From assembly GCA_902803035.1 (NCBI GenBank), contig CADCON010000061.1, positions 1 through 27,305 of the forward strand: a DNA stretch of 27,305 nt, in the 5' to 3' direction. Shown here in pieces: positions 6,484 to 13,641 of the stretch (positions are counted from its first letter, which is position 1; every line of letters starts with the position of its first letter). The position numbers and the translations under genes are program-made. The notes beneath the pieces are model-generated. The model was not told the origin of the DNA and made no database searches. It saw only the letters and a list, made by a program, of their open reading frames with translations. This stretch comes from an uncultured Ruminococcus sp. Lineage in GTDB: Bacteria > Bacillota > Clostridia > Oscillospirales > Acutalibacteraceae.

Positions 6484-7227
6484 ATGCGCAACCTTCTGGT
6501 CAGACTGCGATACGACGGGAGGAATTTCAGCGGCTGGCAGGTGCAGAATGACCGCCGCACAGTACAGCTTGTGTTCCAGACTGCGCTGAGGGAGATTCTC
6601 CGGGAGAATGTGCCGATCATCGGCTGCAGCAGGACAGACAGCGGCGTCCATGCCAATGAATTCTGCGTCAGCTTCCGCACGGAATGCCTGATCCCCTGCG
6701 AGAAGCTCCCGCTCGCCCTGAACGCGAAGCTTCCCCCGGACATTGCCGCCTTTGACTGCGCGGAGGTGCCGATGGAATTTCACGCCCGCTACGACTGCCG
6801 GGGCAAGCAGTACCGCTATCTGATTCTCAACACCCCGCTGCGCGATCCCTTCTGGCACGCGAGGGCGCTGTGGTACAAATACCCGCTGGACGCTGTCTTC
6901 ATGGATGAACAGGCGAAGGATTACCTCGGAACGCACGATTTCTCCGCCTTCTGCGCCGCCAACAGCGATGTGGCGGACAAGGTGCGGTGTGTTACGCAAT
7001 GCGATGTCAGGCGGCTGTCCGGGGAGGAAAGTATGATTGGATTCACTGTCACCGCCGACGGATTTCTATACAATATGGTGCGAATTATGGTGGGAACACT
7101 GCTTCAGATGTCGGCGGGAAGGCTCGCCCCCGGATCGATACCCGCCATTCTGTCCTCACGCGACAGGAATCGCGCGGGATTTACCGCCGATGCCTGCGGA
7201 TTATATCTCAATAAGGTATTGTATTAG
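6484..7227 (+). CDS. truA: tRNA pseudouridine(38-40) synthase
   Basis: TruA isomerises uridines 38-40 in the anticodon stem-loop of many tRNAs. The 247-residue product begins MRNLLVRLRYDG-NFSGWQ, and carries the catalytic motif as SRTDSGVHA with D52 as nucleophile (usually GRTDAGVHA). It also has KQYRYLI, HDFSAFC and NMVRIMVGTL in the expected order, at normal length. An ATG at 6478 is in frame, but GGGGAG at 6469-6474 is too close to it and well placed for 6484. It has its own promoter. In many Bacillota truA follows rplQ and the ECF energising genes; here it lies about 6 kb from rplQ with unrelated genes between. The promoter of the next gene starts inside its last codons. Confidence 0.95.
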   Translation: MRNLLVRLRYDGRNFSGWQVQNDRRTVQLVFQTALREILRENVPIIGCSRTDSGVHANEFCVSFRTECLIPCEKLPLALNAKLPPDIAAFDCAEVPMEFHARYDCRGKQYRYLILNTPLRDPFWHARALWYKYPLDAVFMDEQAKDYLGTHDFSAFCAANSDVADKVRCVTQCDVRRLSGEESMIGFTVTADGFLYNMVRIMVGTLLQMSAGRLAPGSIPAILSSRDRNRAGFTADACGLYLNKVLY

Positions 7228-7247
7228 CGGGAAGAATATGATATAAT
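7219..7247 (+). promoter_or_regulatory. Extended -10 promoter of the DUF5711 gene
   Basis: TTGTAT (7219-7224) lies 17 bases before TATAAT (7242-7247), which carries an upstream TG (7239-7240). The -35 box overlaps the truA stop. The start codon is at 7338, about 85 bases downstream. Confidence 0.65.
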
Positions 7248-7337
7248 AATTATTACCTCATTGATCATGCCGGGAAAATGAGGCGTTCATGATAAGTTTA
7301 TGATTCTGTGTAATAATGGATAGAAGGGTGTGCGGGA

Positions 7338-8567
7338 ATGCCGGAAATCAACGACGCAAAAAGACAGGGAAAAGGAAAGCAGGGAAAAAAGAAACGCCCT
7401 GAAAGAAAAACCAGATGGTATCATTTCATGGCGGATTTACAGGTGAAGGATCTTATCAAAGTGTCAGTGAAGGCCGCGACAATGCTTGCCGCGCTGACGG
7501 CCGTGGTGATTCTGATGGTTGTCGGAGCGGATATCAGCCCCTCCGGCATCCTGCAGGGATTCAGTGACAAGTACCTTTTCATCACCGCGTCGGGCAGCGG
7601 GTATCCTGTGGATGTCGCCGGTACAAACACGGTCAAGGCGGCGCATATCACGCGGGGAACGGCTGTCATGACCGACACATCCTTCATCATTTATGACCGG
7701 AGCGGCAGGACGGTGCTTTCCGAGCCGCATTACCTAACCTCGCCGTGCATGGAAAACAGCAGAAAATACAGCCTTCTGTACGGCAGACGCGGCAAGGACT
7801 TCACTTTGCGGACGCTCTCCGGAACCGCCTGCAGCGGCAAAACCAAAAACGCGATCATCTGCGCGGATATCTGTGCGGCGGGCCGTTTTGCCTTTGTGAC
7901 CAAGAGTGAAACCACCGATGCCGAGATAGTGGTGTACGCGCCCGACGGAACGCTTTTGCAGAAATGGAAATCCGTGGAGGAAAAGATTTCCGATGTCACG
8001 CTCAGCCCCTCCGGAAAATATATCGCGTGGGTGAGTCTTTCCACGGACGAGGGAGTGCTTGTATCCAAGGTCAACATGAGGAAAATAGGAGAAAAAAAGA
8101 ATCTGAAGGAGTATGCGTTCAAGGACACGCTGATTGTAGATATCCGATTTGAAGACAATTCGTGTGTCGCGGCGGTCGGAGATAATTTCGCGTCGTTTAT
8201 GGGCGTCCATAATGACGACAGCTTTCTCTATCCCTATAATGACAGCAATCTGAACAGCTACTGCTTCAATGATTCCGGGGAGCTTGCGCTGGTGTTCTCC
8301 GCCAATTCTGACGGCCACGACGCTTTCGTCACTGTCATTGACAGGAAATGCCGGAAGATCTCGGAGATTCAGACCGGACTGACCGCGCCGATAGTGGATC
8401 TCGGCGACGGAAGGATCAACCTGCTGTGCAATTCCGCCGTGAGCTGCTACAGCTATGAGGGGAAGCTGCTCCGGCAGGCGGATGTTCCGACCGACTGCCA
8501 GATGATTCTGACTTCTGAGGGAAGACTCCTTGCCAAAGGAACCATGACTCTTTCCGCGGTTGATTAG
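7338..8567 (+). CDS. DUF5711 family membrane-anchored protein
   Basis: This 409-residue protein has a very basic cytoplasmic N-terminus (residues 1-40), one membrane helix (about 42-63) and a large outside domain. The outer part has repeated short beta-strand phrases such as AEIVVYAPDGTLLQKW, DVTLSPSGKYIAWVSLS, AFVTVIDRKCRKISEI and VSCYSYEGKLLRQA, typical of a beta-propeller-like fold. I recognise the pattern as DUF5711, a Bacillota family without known function, but the assignment is from memory. The start ATG is preceded by a modest AGAAGGGTG. The following gene codes for a multi-helix membrane protein and then comes pgsA, so an envelope role is likely. It may act as a sensor or scaffold for wall or membrane synthesis, which is inference only. 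Confidence 0.75.
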   Translation: MPEINDAKRQGKGKQGKKKRPERKTRWYHFMADLQVKDLIKVSVKAATMLAALTAVVILMVVGADISPSGILQGFSDKYLFITASGSGYPVDVAGTNTVKAAHITRGTAVMTDTSFIIYDRSGRTVLSEPHYLTSPCMENSRKYSLLYGRRGKDFTLRTLSGTACSGKTKNAIICADICAAGRFAFVTKSETTDAEIVVYAPDGTLLQKWKSVEEKISDVTLSPSGKYIAWVSLSTDEGVLVSKVNMRKIGEKKNLKEYAFKDTLIVDIRFEDNSCVAAVGDNFASFMGVHNDDSFLYPYNDSNLNSYCFNDSGELALVFSANSDGHDAFVTVIDRKCRKISEIQTGLTAPIVDLGDGRINLLCNSAVSCYSYEGKLLRQADVPTDCQMILTSEGRLLAKGTMTLSAVD

Positions 8568-8605
8568 ACAATCGAATGAAAATTGTTAATTTTATTTGAA
8601 TGAGC

Positions 8606-8634
8606 TTGTTATTATGGCAATCTTGTGTTATGAT
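8606..8634 (+). promoter_or_regulatory. Promoter of the CvpA-like gene and pgsA
   Basis: TTGTTA (8606-8611) and TATGAT (8629-8634) are 17 bases apart, with TG one base before the -10 box. GTTAT-G-ATAAC around the -10 is a small palindrome. No terminator is seen after the DUF5711 stop at 8567, so read-through may add to expression. Confidence 0.6.
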
Positions 8635-8682
8635 AACATGAAAGCCTTTTCAATTATCTGTACCTGAAGGGGGATAAACGCT

Positions 8683-9414
8683 TTGCTGGGAATAGTACTG
8701 GATGTTGCGACAATCTTTTTCTTTATATTCATGTTCAAGAAATGCGCGGTGAAATCGCAGCTCAAAAACGCGATGGAGTCGGTGACATTTATCCTTTCAT
8801 CCGTAGTGGCTGTGCCGATAGGAGTTTTTCTCGGCGATTTCTGTTATTCCAGTTTCTTCCGTCCGGTCATTATGGGACGCGTAGAGAAAACCGTTATTGA
8901 TTCCGGAAACGTCGATACCAGTCTGACCACCGTGGAAAGAATTATGAATCATATGCCCGCGATGGTCAATAACGGCGCGCGCATCTATCACACGACTTCA
9001 GGGGACAATCTCAATCAGCTCAATAAGCTGCTTGCGGGCGATCTGAGTACCGCAACCGGTGAAATCGTCGACATTCTCGCGCGACCGGTCATCGACGGGG
9101 TCGTGAGGGCGCTTTTCTTCGGGGTTGCCTTTGCGGGCTGTTACCGGTTGCTGAGGGCTTTCTATCCGACAGTGGAAGCGTATTTCTACAATCCCGACAG
9201 AGCGGCGGTATCCCCCACCAACGGCATGGTGTTGGGCGCGGGTAAAATCGTTGTGATCCTTCTCATCATACTGTCGATGGTTCAGCTGGTAGGGCCGGTT
9301 CTGCCCGATTTTATCCTGTTCCGGCCGGAAACGTATTCCCAGTCGTATATCTTCAAAATCTTCAATGAAAACAACCTGTTGATGCTGTTTCTCGGGGAAG
9401 GCATAACGGGATGA
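8683..9414 (+). CDS. CvpA-like multi-helix membrane protein
   Basis: This 243-residue protein starts with TTG at 8683, supported by AAGGGGG at 8667-8673. Four hydrophobic segments are visible at about residues 3-18, 36-56, 138-158 and 183-206. A soluble region of about 80 residues lies between helices two and three. The arrangement, with a small-residue-rich second helix and a hydrophilic middle, resembles CvpA/colicin V production proteins, but no single motif makes this secure. In Clostridia such proteins often sit beside DUF5711 genes, as here. Function is unknown; a membrane-organising role is possible. It is followed 29 bases later by pgsA, probably in one transcript. Confidence 0.6.
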   Translation: MLGIVLDVATIFFFIFMFKKCAVKSQLKNAMESVTFILSSVVAVPIGVFLGDFCYSSFFRPVIMGRVEKTVIDSGNVDTSLTTVERIMNHMPAMVNNGARIYHTTSGDNLNQLNKLLAGDLSTATGEIVDILARPVIDGVVRALFFGVAFAGCYRLLRAFYPTVEAYFYNPDRAAVSPTNGMVLGAGKIVVILLIILSMVQLVGPVLPDFILFRPETYSQSYIFKIFNENNLLMLFLGEGITG

Positions 9415-9443
9415 TACGGGGTCAATAAGGGGTGAAAGTCTTT

Positions 9444-10115
9444 ATGAATATTCCAAATACGCTTACGGGTTTCCGCATAGTGCTTATACCGTTCTTCTGT
9501 GTGCTTTTTGTCATGGGCCCGCAGTATTATCCGTATGCGGGAATCATTCTTGTATTGTCGGGGCTTTCCGATATGCTTGACGGCTTTCTTGCCCGCAAGC
9601 TGCATCAGGAAACGGAGCTGGGCAAGATTCTGGATCCCATCGCGGATAAGCTGACGATCGGCGCGGTTGTGGTCAGTATGTGGTTTGTCTACCACAGGAA
9701 TTACCCGTGGATTTCGCTGGCTCTCGCCATTATGCTTGTCAAGGAGCTTCTCATGGCGGTCGGCGGATTTATCATAGTCAAGAAGGGCAGAAAGCTGGTG
9801 AAGGCGAAATGGTGGGGCAAGATAGCCACAGTGGTTTTCTATGCCTGCATGATCGCCATTGTCGCCCTGAATATCTTTGCTCCCGCGTCCGACCTCGATC
9901 TGCTTGTCCCGGCGATTGCGCTCTTTGCGGCGGCAATCATGCTCATTGCGCTGACCATGTATTTTTTCATGGGACTGAAAATTCTCCGGGGCGAATATGT
10001 TTCGGGAGTCATTGATTTTGAGCAGGAAAAGCTCAGAAAAAGAAAGAAAAGAGAGGTTTCCGACAGACCGGATGATTATTCGGAATCCGCTCTGTCAAAC
10101 CGGAATAACGCTTGA
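9444..10115 (+). CDS. pgsA: CDP-diacylglycerol-glycerol-3-phosphate 3-phosphatidyltransferase
   Basis: This integral membrane enzyme makes phosphatidylglycerophosphate, the committed step to phosphatidylglycerol and cardiolipin. The complete CDP-alcohol phosphotransferase signature is present: D43-x2-D46-G47-x2-A50-R51-x8-G60-x3-D64-x3-D68. The N-terminus MNIPNTLTGFRI is typical. A GTG at 9432 is in frame, but the ATG at 9444 has AAGGGG upstream at good spacing and matches the family start. The 223-residue product has about five or six helices and an unusual charged C-terminal tail of about 40 residues (KLRKRKKREVSDRPDDYSES). Phosphatidylglycerol is the lipid donor for LtaS-type polymer synthesis, which is relevant to the sulfatase-domain protein at the right end of the window. 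Confidence 0.94.
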   Translation: MNIPNTLTGFRIVLIPFFCVLFVMGPQYYPYAGIILVLSGLSDMLDGFLARKLHQETELGKILDPIADKLTIGAVVVSMWFVYHRNYPWISLALAIMLVKELLMAVGGFIIVKKGRKLVKAKWWGKIATVVFYACMIAIVALNIFAPASDLDLLVPAIALFAAAIMLIALTMYFFMGLKILRGEYVSGVIDFEQEKLRKRKKREVSDRPDDYSESALSNRNNA

Positions 10116-10126
10116 TAGACGCAAGA

Positions 10127-10156
10127 CTCTGCTCTGAATGAGCAGAGCAATTTTTT
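10127..10156 (+). terminator. Terminator after pgsA
   Basis: CTCTGCTC (10127-10134) and GAGCAGAG (10140-10147) form a perfect 8-bp stem with a 5-base loop. CAA and TTTTTT (10151-10156) follow. Confidence 0.88.
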
Positions 10157-10161
10157 AGAGA

Positions 10162-10240
10162 GATACGGGAAACGGACGTGGAAAGCGACTGGCAGCCCGC
10201 GCCGTGCCGTATCATGTATGCCGCCTGAAAGTCGGGCGGC
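10162..10240 (+). other. Structured leader before the ClpE-like gene
   Basis: GATACGG (10162-10168) can pair with CCGTATC (10207-10213) around a GC-rich 38-base interior. A second hairpin, GCCGCC (10220-10225) with GGCGGC (10235-10240), follows. No T run follows either, so they are not ordinary terminators. I do not recognise a riboswitch class, and no clear promoter is visible between the pgsA terminator and this region. It may be an unknown cis-regulatory RNA or chance structure. Confidence 0.35.
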
Positions 10241-10268
10241 TTGTGGATGAAAGGAAGTGTGAGGAAAT

Positions 10269-12791
10269 ATGCCTCTTTGCTCAGTATGTAAAAAAAGACC
10301 AGCGGTGATTTTTGCGACCGATACTTCTCACCCGGATAAAACGACGGGATACTGCTTTACCTGTGCCAGAAAGATAGGTTTGCCGAATATTGAGAATATG
10401 ATCCGGCAGATCGGTCTGACCGAGGAAATGATTGAACAGATGGAGGATAAAATGGCGGAGGCCGCGGAAAGAGGAGATCTGCCGTTCCCGTCGCTTTTTG
10501 GCGGGGAGGGTGAAGATTATGACGACGACGAGTATGATGATGACGACGAGTACGACGACGATGAAACGGATGACGATTCCGCGGAGGATGACGACAGCGG
10601 AGAATCCCCCGATGAAACCGAAGAAGCCGGAACGGAAATGCTTGCGGAAGCGGTGGATGACGATGATGATGACGCCGATGAAGGCGAAGGGATAGACAAG
10701 AAGGACGACAGCACGGACAACAGTCCAGAGGAAACGCTTTTTAACCAGATTTTCGGCAACAGCTTTGAAATGGGCGGGGCGCAGGTGGCCGACGGAAGAA
10801 GGAGAAGAAGAAAAAAACGCGGCAGGCAGGGTGCCAAGAGAATCTTCCTCGACCAGTACTGCGAGAATCTGACGCTGAAAGCGCGCGAAGGCAGGATTGA
10901 CGCCATTATCGGAAGGGATAAGGAAATCAGCCGCGTGATTCAGATTCTCTGCCGCAGAAGCAAGAACAATCCCTGCCTGATCGGCGAACCGGGCGTCGGC
11001 AAGACCGCGATTGCCGAAGGCCTTGCCCTGAGAATCGCTTCGGGCGACGTGCCGCTGAGACTTGCCGACAAGGAAATACATCGTCTGGATCTGACGGCGC
11101 TGGTGGCCGGGACGCAGTTCAGAGGGCAGTTTGAGAGCCGCATGAAGGGACTTATCGACGATATCAAGGCGGCCGGAAATGTCATTCTCTTTATCGACGA
11201 AGTACACAGCATTGTCGGCGCGGGCGACGCGGAAGGCTCGATGAATGCCGCCAATATTCTCAAGCCCTCCCTTTCGAGGGGAGAGCTGCAGGTGATAGGC
11301 GCGACCACTTTCACCGAGTACCGCAAGCACATTGAGAAGGATTCCGCGCTGGAGAGAAGATTCCAGCCGGTGAGCGTAGACGAACCCAATATAGAGGACA
11401 CCGTCGGCATTCTTCTCGGCATCAGGAGCTATTATGAAGCGCACCACCGCGTCAAAATCAGCGACTGGTTGATCAGGCGCGCGGTCGTTCTTTCCGAAAG
11501 ATACATCAACGACAGATTTCTCCCCGACAAGGCGATTGATCTTATCGATGAAGCCTGCGCCAGCGCGTCGCTGGGCAACAAGGCGCTCGCCGAATTCGAC
11601 GAGCTGAACATCAGTCTGCGAAAGGTGCTGGATGAGAGCGAAAAGCTGCGGGCGGATACATCCGACACTTCGGAAACGCACTATCAGCGGCTTGCCGAGC
11701 TTCACACACAGGAGCTTCAGATCAAAGCCCGCCTTTCCGAGATCGAGCCGGAAGCACTCGGCGGCAAGGTCACGGAAGCGGATCTCGCCAGAGTCATCGA
11801 GCTGTGGACCGGCATTCAGGCGTCCCGCGTAGAGGAGAATGAATTCAGAAAGCTCACCACACTGGAGGAAAAGCTCAACGAGAAGGTCATCGGCCAGGAG
11901 GAAGCGACCAAGCTGGTGGCGGCGGCAATCCGCCGGAACCGCGCGCAGATTTCTCCCCGCCGCCGTCCCGCGTCGTTCATTTTCGTCGGCCCCACCGGCG
12001 TCGGCAAGACCGAGCTTGTCAAGGTGCTGGCGAACGAGCTGTTTGATTCTCCCGAAACGCTCATCAGGCTGGATATGAGCGAATTCATGGAAAAGCATTC
12101 GGTCAGCAAGATCATCGGCTCGCCGCCCGGCTATGTCGGCTATGACGAAGCGGGGCAGCTCACCGAGAAGGTCAGGCGCAAGCCGTATTCCGTTCTGCTG
12201 TTCGACGAGATAGAGAAGGCGCACCCCGACGTGATGAATATTCTGCTTCAGATACTGGACGAGGGCAGGATCAACGACTCGCAGGGACGCGCGGTCAGCT
12301 TTGAAAACACCGTCATCATCATGACGTCCAATGCCGGCAGCAACCATCAGGGGGGCTCTCTGGGCTTCAATAAGACGTCGGATGACATTTCGCGTGAGAA
12401 GGCACTGTCAGGACTCAAGGAATTCCTGCGCCCGGAATTCCTCGCCCGCGTGGATGAAATTGTCGTCTTCCGTCAGCTTGACGAGAATGATTTCCGAAGG
12501 ATTGCAAGGCTGCTCATGAGCGAGTATGTCGACGCCATGAAGGAGCGCGGCGTGAAGCTGACCATTGAAGACAGCGCGGTGGAGCTGCTGGCGTCCAGAG
12601 CGATGGGCGGCGAAGCGTCTGCGCGCGATCTCCGCAATCTGATACGCAAGGAAGTCGAGGATAAGCTTGCCAATCTGGTGATTGAAGCCTCCGGCGATCT
12701 TCCGGATGAGATCGTGGTCACGGTGGAGGAAACCGGCAGCGAAAAGAACATTGCCTTGAAATCCGCCGTTCAGGCGATAGCCGGAGAATAG
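10269..12791 (+). CDS. ClpE-like AAA+ unfoldase with N-terminal zinc finger and hyperacidic region
   Basis: This 840-residue Hsp100 ATPase is predicted to unfold proteins for ClpP. It begins with a CxxC-RPA zinc finger (C4, C7, C29, C32), the hallmark of ClpE rather than ClpC, instead of a repeated N-domain. Residues 80-150 are extremely acidic (runs of Asp), and 177-191 are basic (RRRRRKKRGRQGAKR). Two AAA+ domains follow: Walker A at 239-246 (GEPGVGKT) with ILFIDEVH, and Walker A at 574-581 (GPTGVGKT) with VLLFDEIEKAHPDV. Between them is a short coiled M-like segment. L698-G699-F700 sits where ClpC/ClpA carry the ClpP-docking tripeptide, so ClpP partnership is likely. ClpE usually lacks such a long Asp-rich insert. 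No CtsR-type operator is recognised upstream. clpC with the same zinc finger is the alternative name. Confidence 0.9.
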   Translation: MPLCSVCKKRPAVIFATDTSHPDKTTGYCFTCARKIGLPNIENMIRQIGLTEEMIEQMEDKMAEAAERGDLPFPSLFGGEGEDYDDDEYDDDDEYDDDETDDDSAEDDDSGESPDETEEAGTEMLAEAVDDDDDDADEGEGIDKKDDSTDNSPEETLFNQIFGNSFEMGGAQVADGRRRRRKKRGRQGAKRIFLDQYCENLTLKAREGRIDAIIGRDKEISRVIQILCRRSKNNPCLIGEPGVGKTAIAEGLALRIASGDVPLRLADKEIHRLDLTALVAGTQFRGQFESRMKGLIDDIKAAGNVILFIDEVHSIVGAGDAEGSMNAANILKPSLSRGELQVIGATTFTEYRKHIEKDSALERRFQPVSVDEPNIEDTVGILLGIRSYYEAHHRVKISDWLIRRAVVLSERYINDRFLPDKAIDLIDEACASASLGNKALAEFDELNISLRKVLDESEKLRADTSDTSETHYQRLAELHTQELQIKARLSEIEPEALGGKVTEADLARVIELWTGIQASRVEENEFRKLTTLEEKLNEKVIGQEEATKLVAAAIRRNRAQISPRRRPASFIFVGPTGVGKTELVKVLANELFDSPETLIRLDMSEFMEKHSVSKIIGSPPGYVGYDEAGQLTEKVRRKPYSVLLFDEIEKAHPDVMNILLQILDEGRINDSQGRAVSFENTVIIMTSNAGSNHQGGSLGFNKTSDDISREKALSGLKEFLRPEFLARVDEIVVFRQLDENDFRRIARLLMSEYVDAMKERGVKLTIEDSAVELLASRAMGGEASARDLRNLIRKEVEDKLANLVIEASGDLPDEIVVTVEETGSEKNIALKSAVQAIAGE

Positions 12792-12820
12792 GGCATTCTG
12801 CGGAGGACAGCACATTCTGA

Positions 12821-12878
12821 AGAAAAAACAAGGGATTGACCTGCGACCCGTGAGCCGCGCGGCCAATCCCTTTATCAT
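12821..12878. terminator. Hairpin between the Clp gene and rsmE, terminator-like on both strands
   Basis: AAGGGATTG (12830-12838) pairs perfectly with CAATCCCTT (12864-12872) across a GC-rich interior. On the plus strand a weak TTTATCATT follows, making it a mediocre terminator for the Clp gene. On the minus strand the arm is followed by TTG and TTTTTT (complement of the A run at 12823-12828), which is stronger. No leftward gene ends just here, but the leftward regulator ending at 13622 has no closer terminator that I can see. Confidence 0.55.
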
Positions 12879-12894
12879 TAGGGAAGTGAGAAAA

Positions 12895-13641
12895 ATGCCG
12901 AGGTTCTTTATTGAAAATCTGGTGAGAGAAGCGGGGGAGAGCGTGGTCATTACGGGACAGGACGCCGCCCACATTGCACGGTCGCTCCGCATGAAGCAGG
13001 GCGAGCGGCTGACCGTTTGCGGCGGGCTGGGCCGCGACTATCTCTGCGAAATCATTTTAGTGAGCGACGAGCGGGTGGAGCTTTCGGTGCTCAGCCAATC
13101 GGTCACCGAGAGCGAACCGGACATCCATGTCACGCTCTATCAGGGGCTTCCCAAGGGGGACAAGCTGGAGCTGATCATTGAAAAGACCATCGAATTGGGC
13201 GTGAGCCGCGTTGTACCCGTGCTGATGCAGCGTTCCGTATCCCGCCCCGACGCGAAATCCGCCGCCAAAAAGCACGAGCGTTACCGCAAGCAGGCGATTT
13301 CCGCCGCGAAACAGTGCGGGCGGGGGCTAATTCCGGAGGTGGGGGAGATGATCTCCTTCCGCGGGATGCTTTCCTGCTTGGAGCGGCACGGCGCGGTGAT
13401 CTTCTTTTACGAATGCGGAGGGGAGCCGCTTTCGGCGGTGATGGCGGGTATTACGGAGAAAAAATGCGATGACATTGCCATTGTGATCGGCCCGGAGGGC
13501 GGGTTTGACTGCGCCGAAGCGGAATCGCTCAAAGCGGCGGGCGCGTTGACCGCGACGCTGGGCAAAAGGATTCTCCGCACCGAAACCGCGCCCATTGCCG
13601 CCCTTGCCGCGATCATGTACGCTACCGGCAATATGGACTGA
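12895..13641 (+). CDS. rsmE: 16S rRNA m3U1498 methyltransferase
   Basis: RsmE methylates N3 of U1498 in the decoding region of 16S rRNA using S-adenosylmethionine. The 248-residue SPOUT protein starts MPRFFIENL, the family's usual opening. It has a PUA-like N-terminal part (LRMKQGERLTVCGG), then KGDKLELIIEKTIELGV (87-103), and the cofactor knot motifs IVIGPEGGF (196-204) and LGKRILRTETA (222-232). A GTG at 12850 is in frame, but the ATG at 12895 follows AGGGAAGTGAG at 12880-12890 and fits the family. Its last 20 bases overlap the 3' end of the leftward regulator gene. It usually accompanies prmA or dnaJ in Bacillota; here it stands alone after the Clp gene. Confidence 0.95.
   Translation: MPRFFIENLVREAGESVVITGQDAAHIARSLRMKQGERLTVCGGLGRDYLCEIILVSDERVELSVLSQSVTESEPDIHVTLYQGLPKGDKLELIIEKTIELGVSRVVPVLMQRSVSRPDAKSAAKKHERYRKQAISAAKQCGRGLIPEVGEMISFRGMLSCLERHGAVIFFYECGGEPLSAVMAGITEKKCDDIAIVIGPEGGFDCAEAESLKAAGALTATLGKRILRTETAPIAALAAIMYATGNMD

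Noticed and set aside
10157..10268. Known riboswitch (cobalamin, TPP, c-di-GMP, glycine) before the Clp gene
   Set aside because: I compared the leader with the conserved core phrases of these classes from memory and found none.
10281..12347. A 688-codon open frame antisense to the ClpE-like gene
   Set aside because: It mirrors the highly conserved Clp ATPase, has no recognisable domain, and owes its openness to GC-rich codon bias on the other strand. No promoter or ribosome site supports it.
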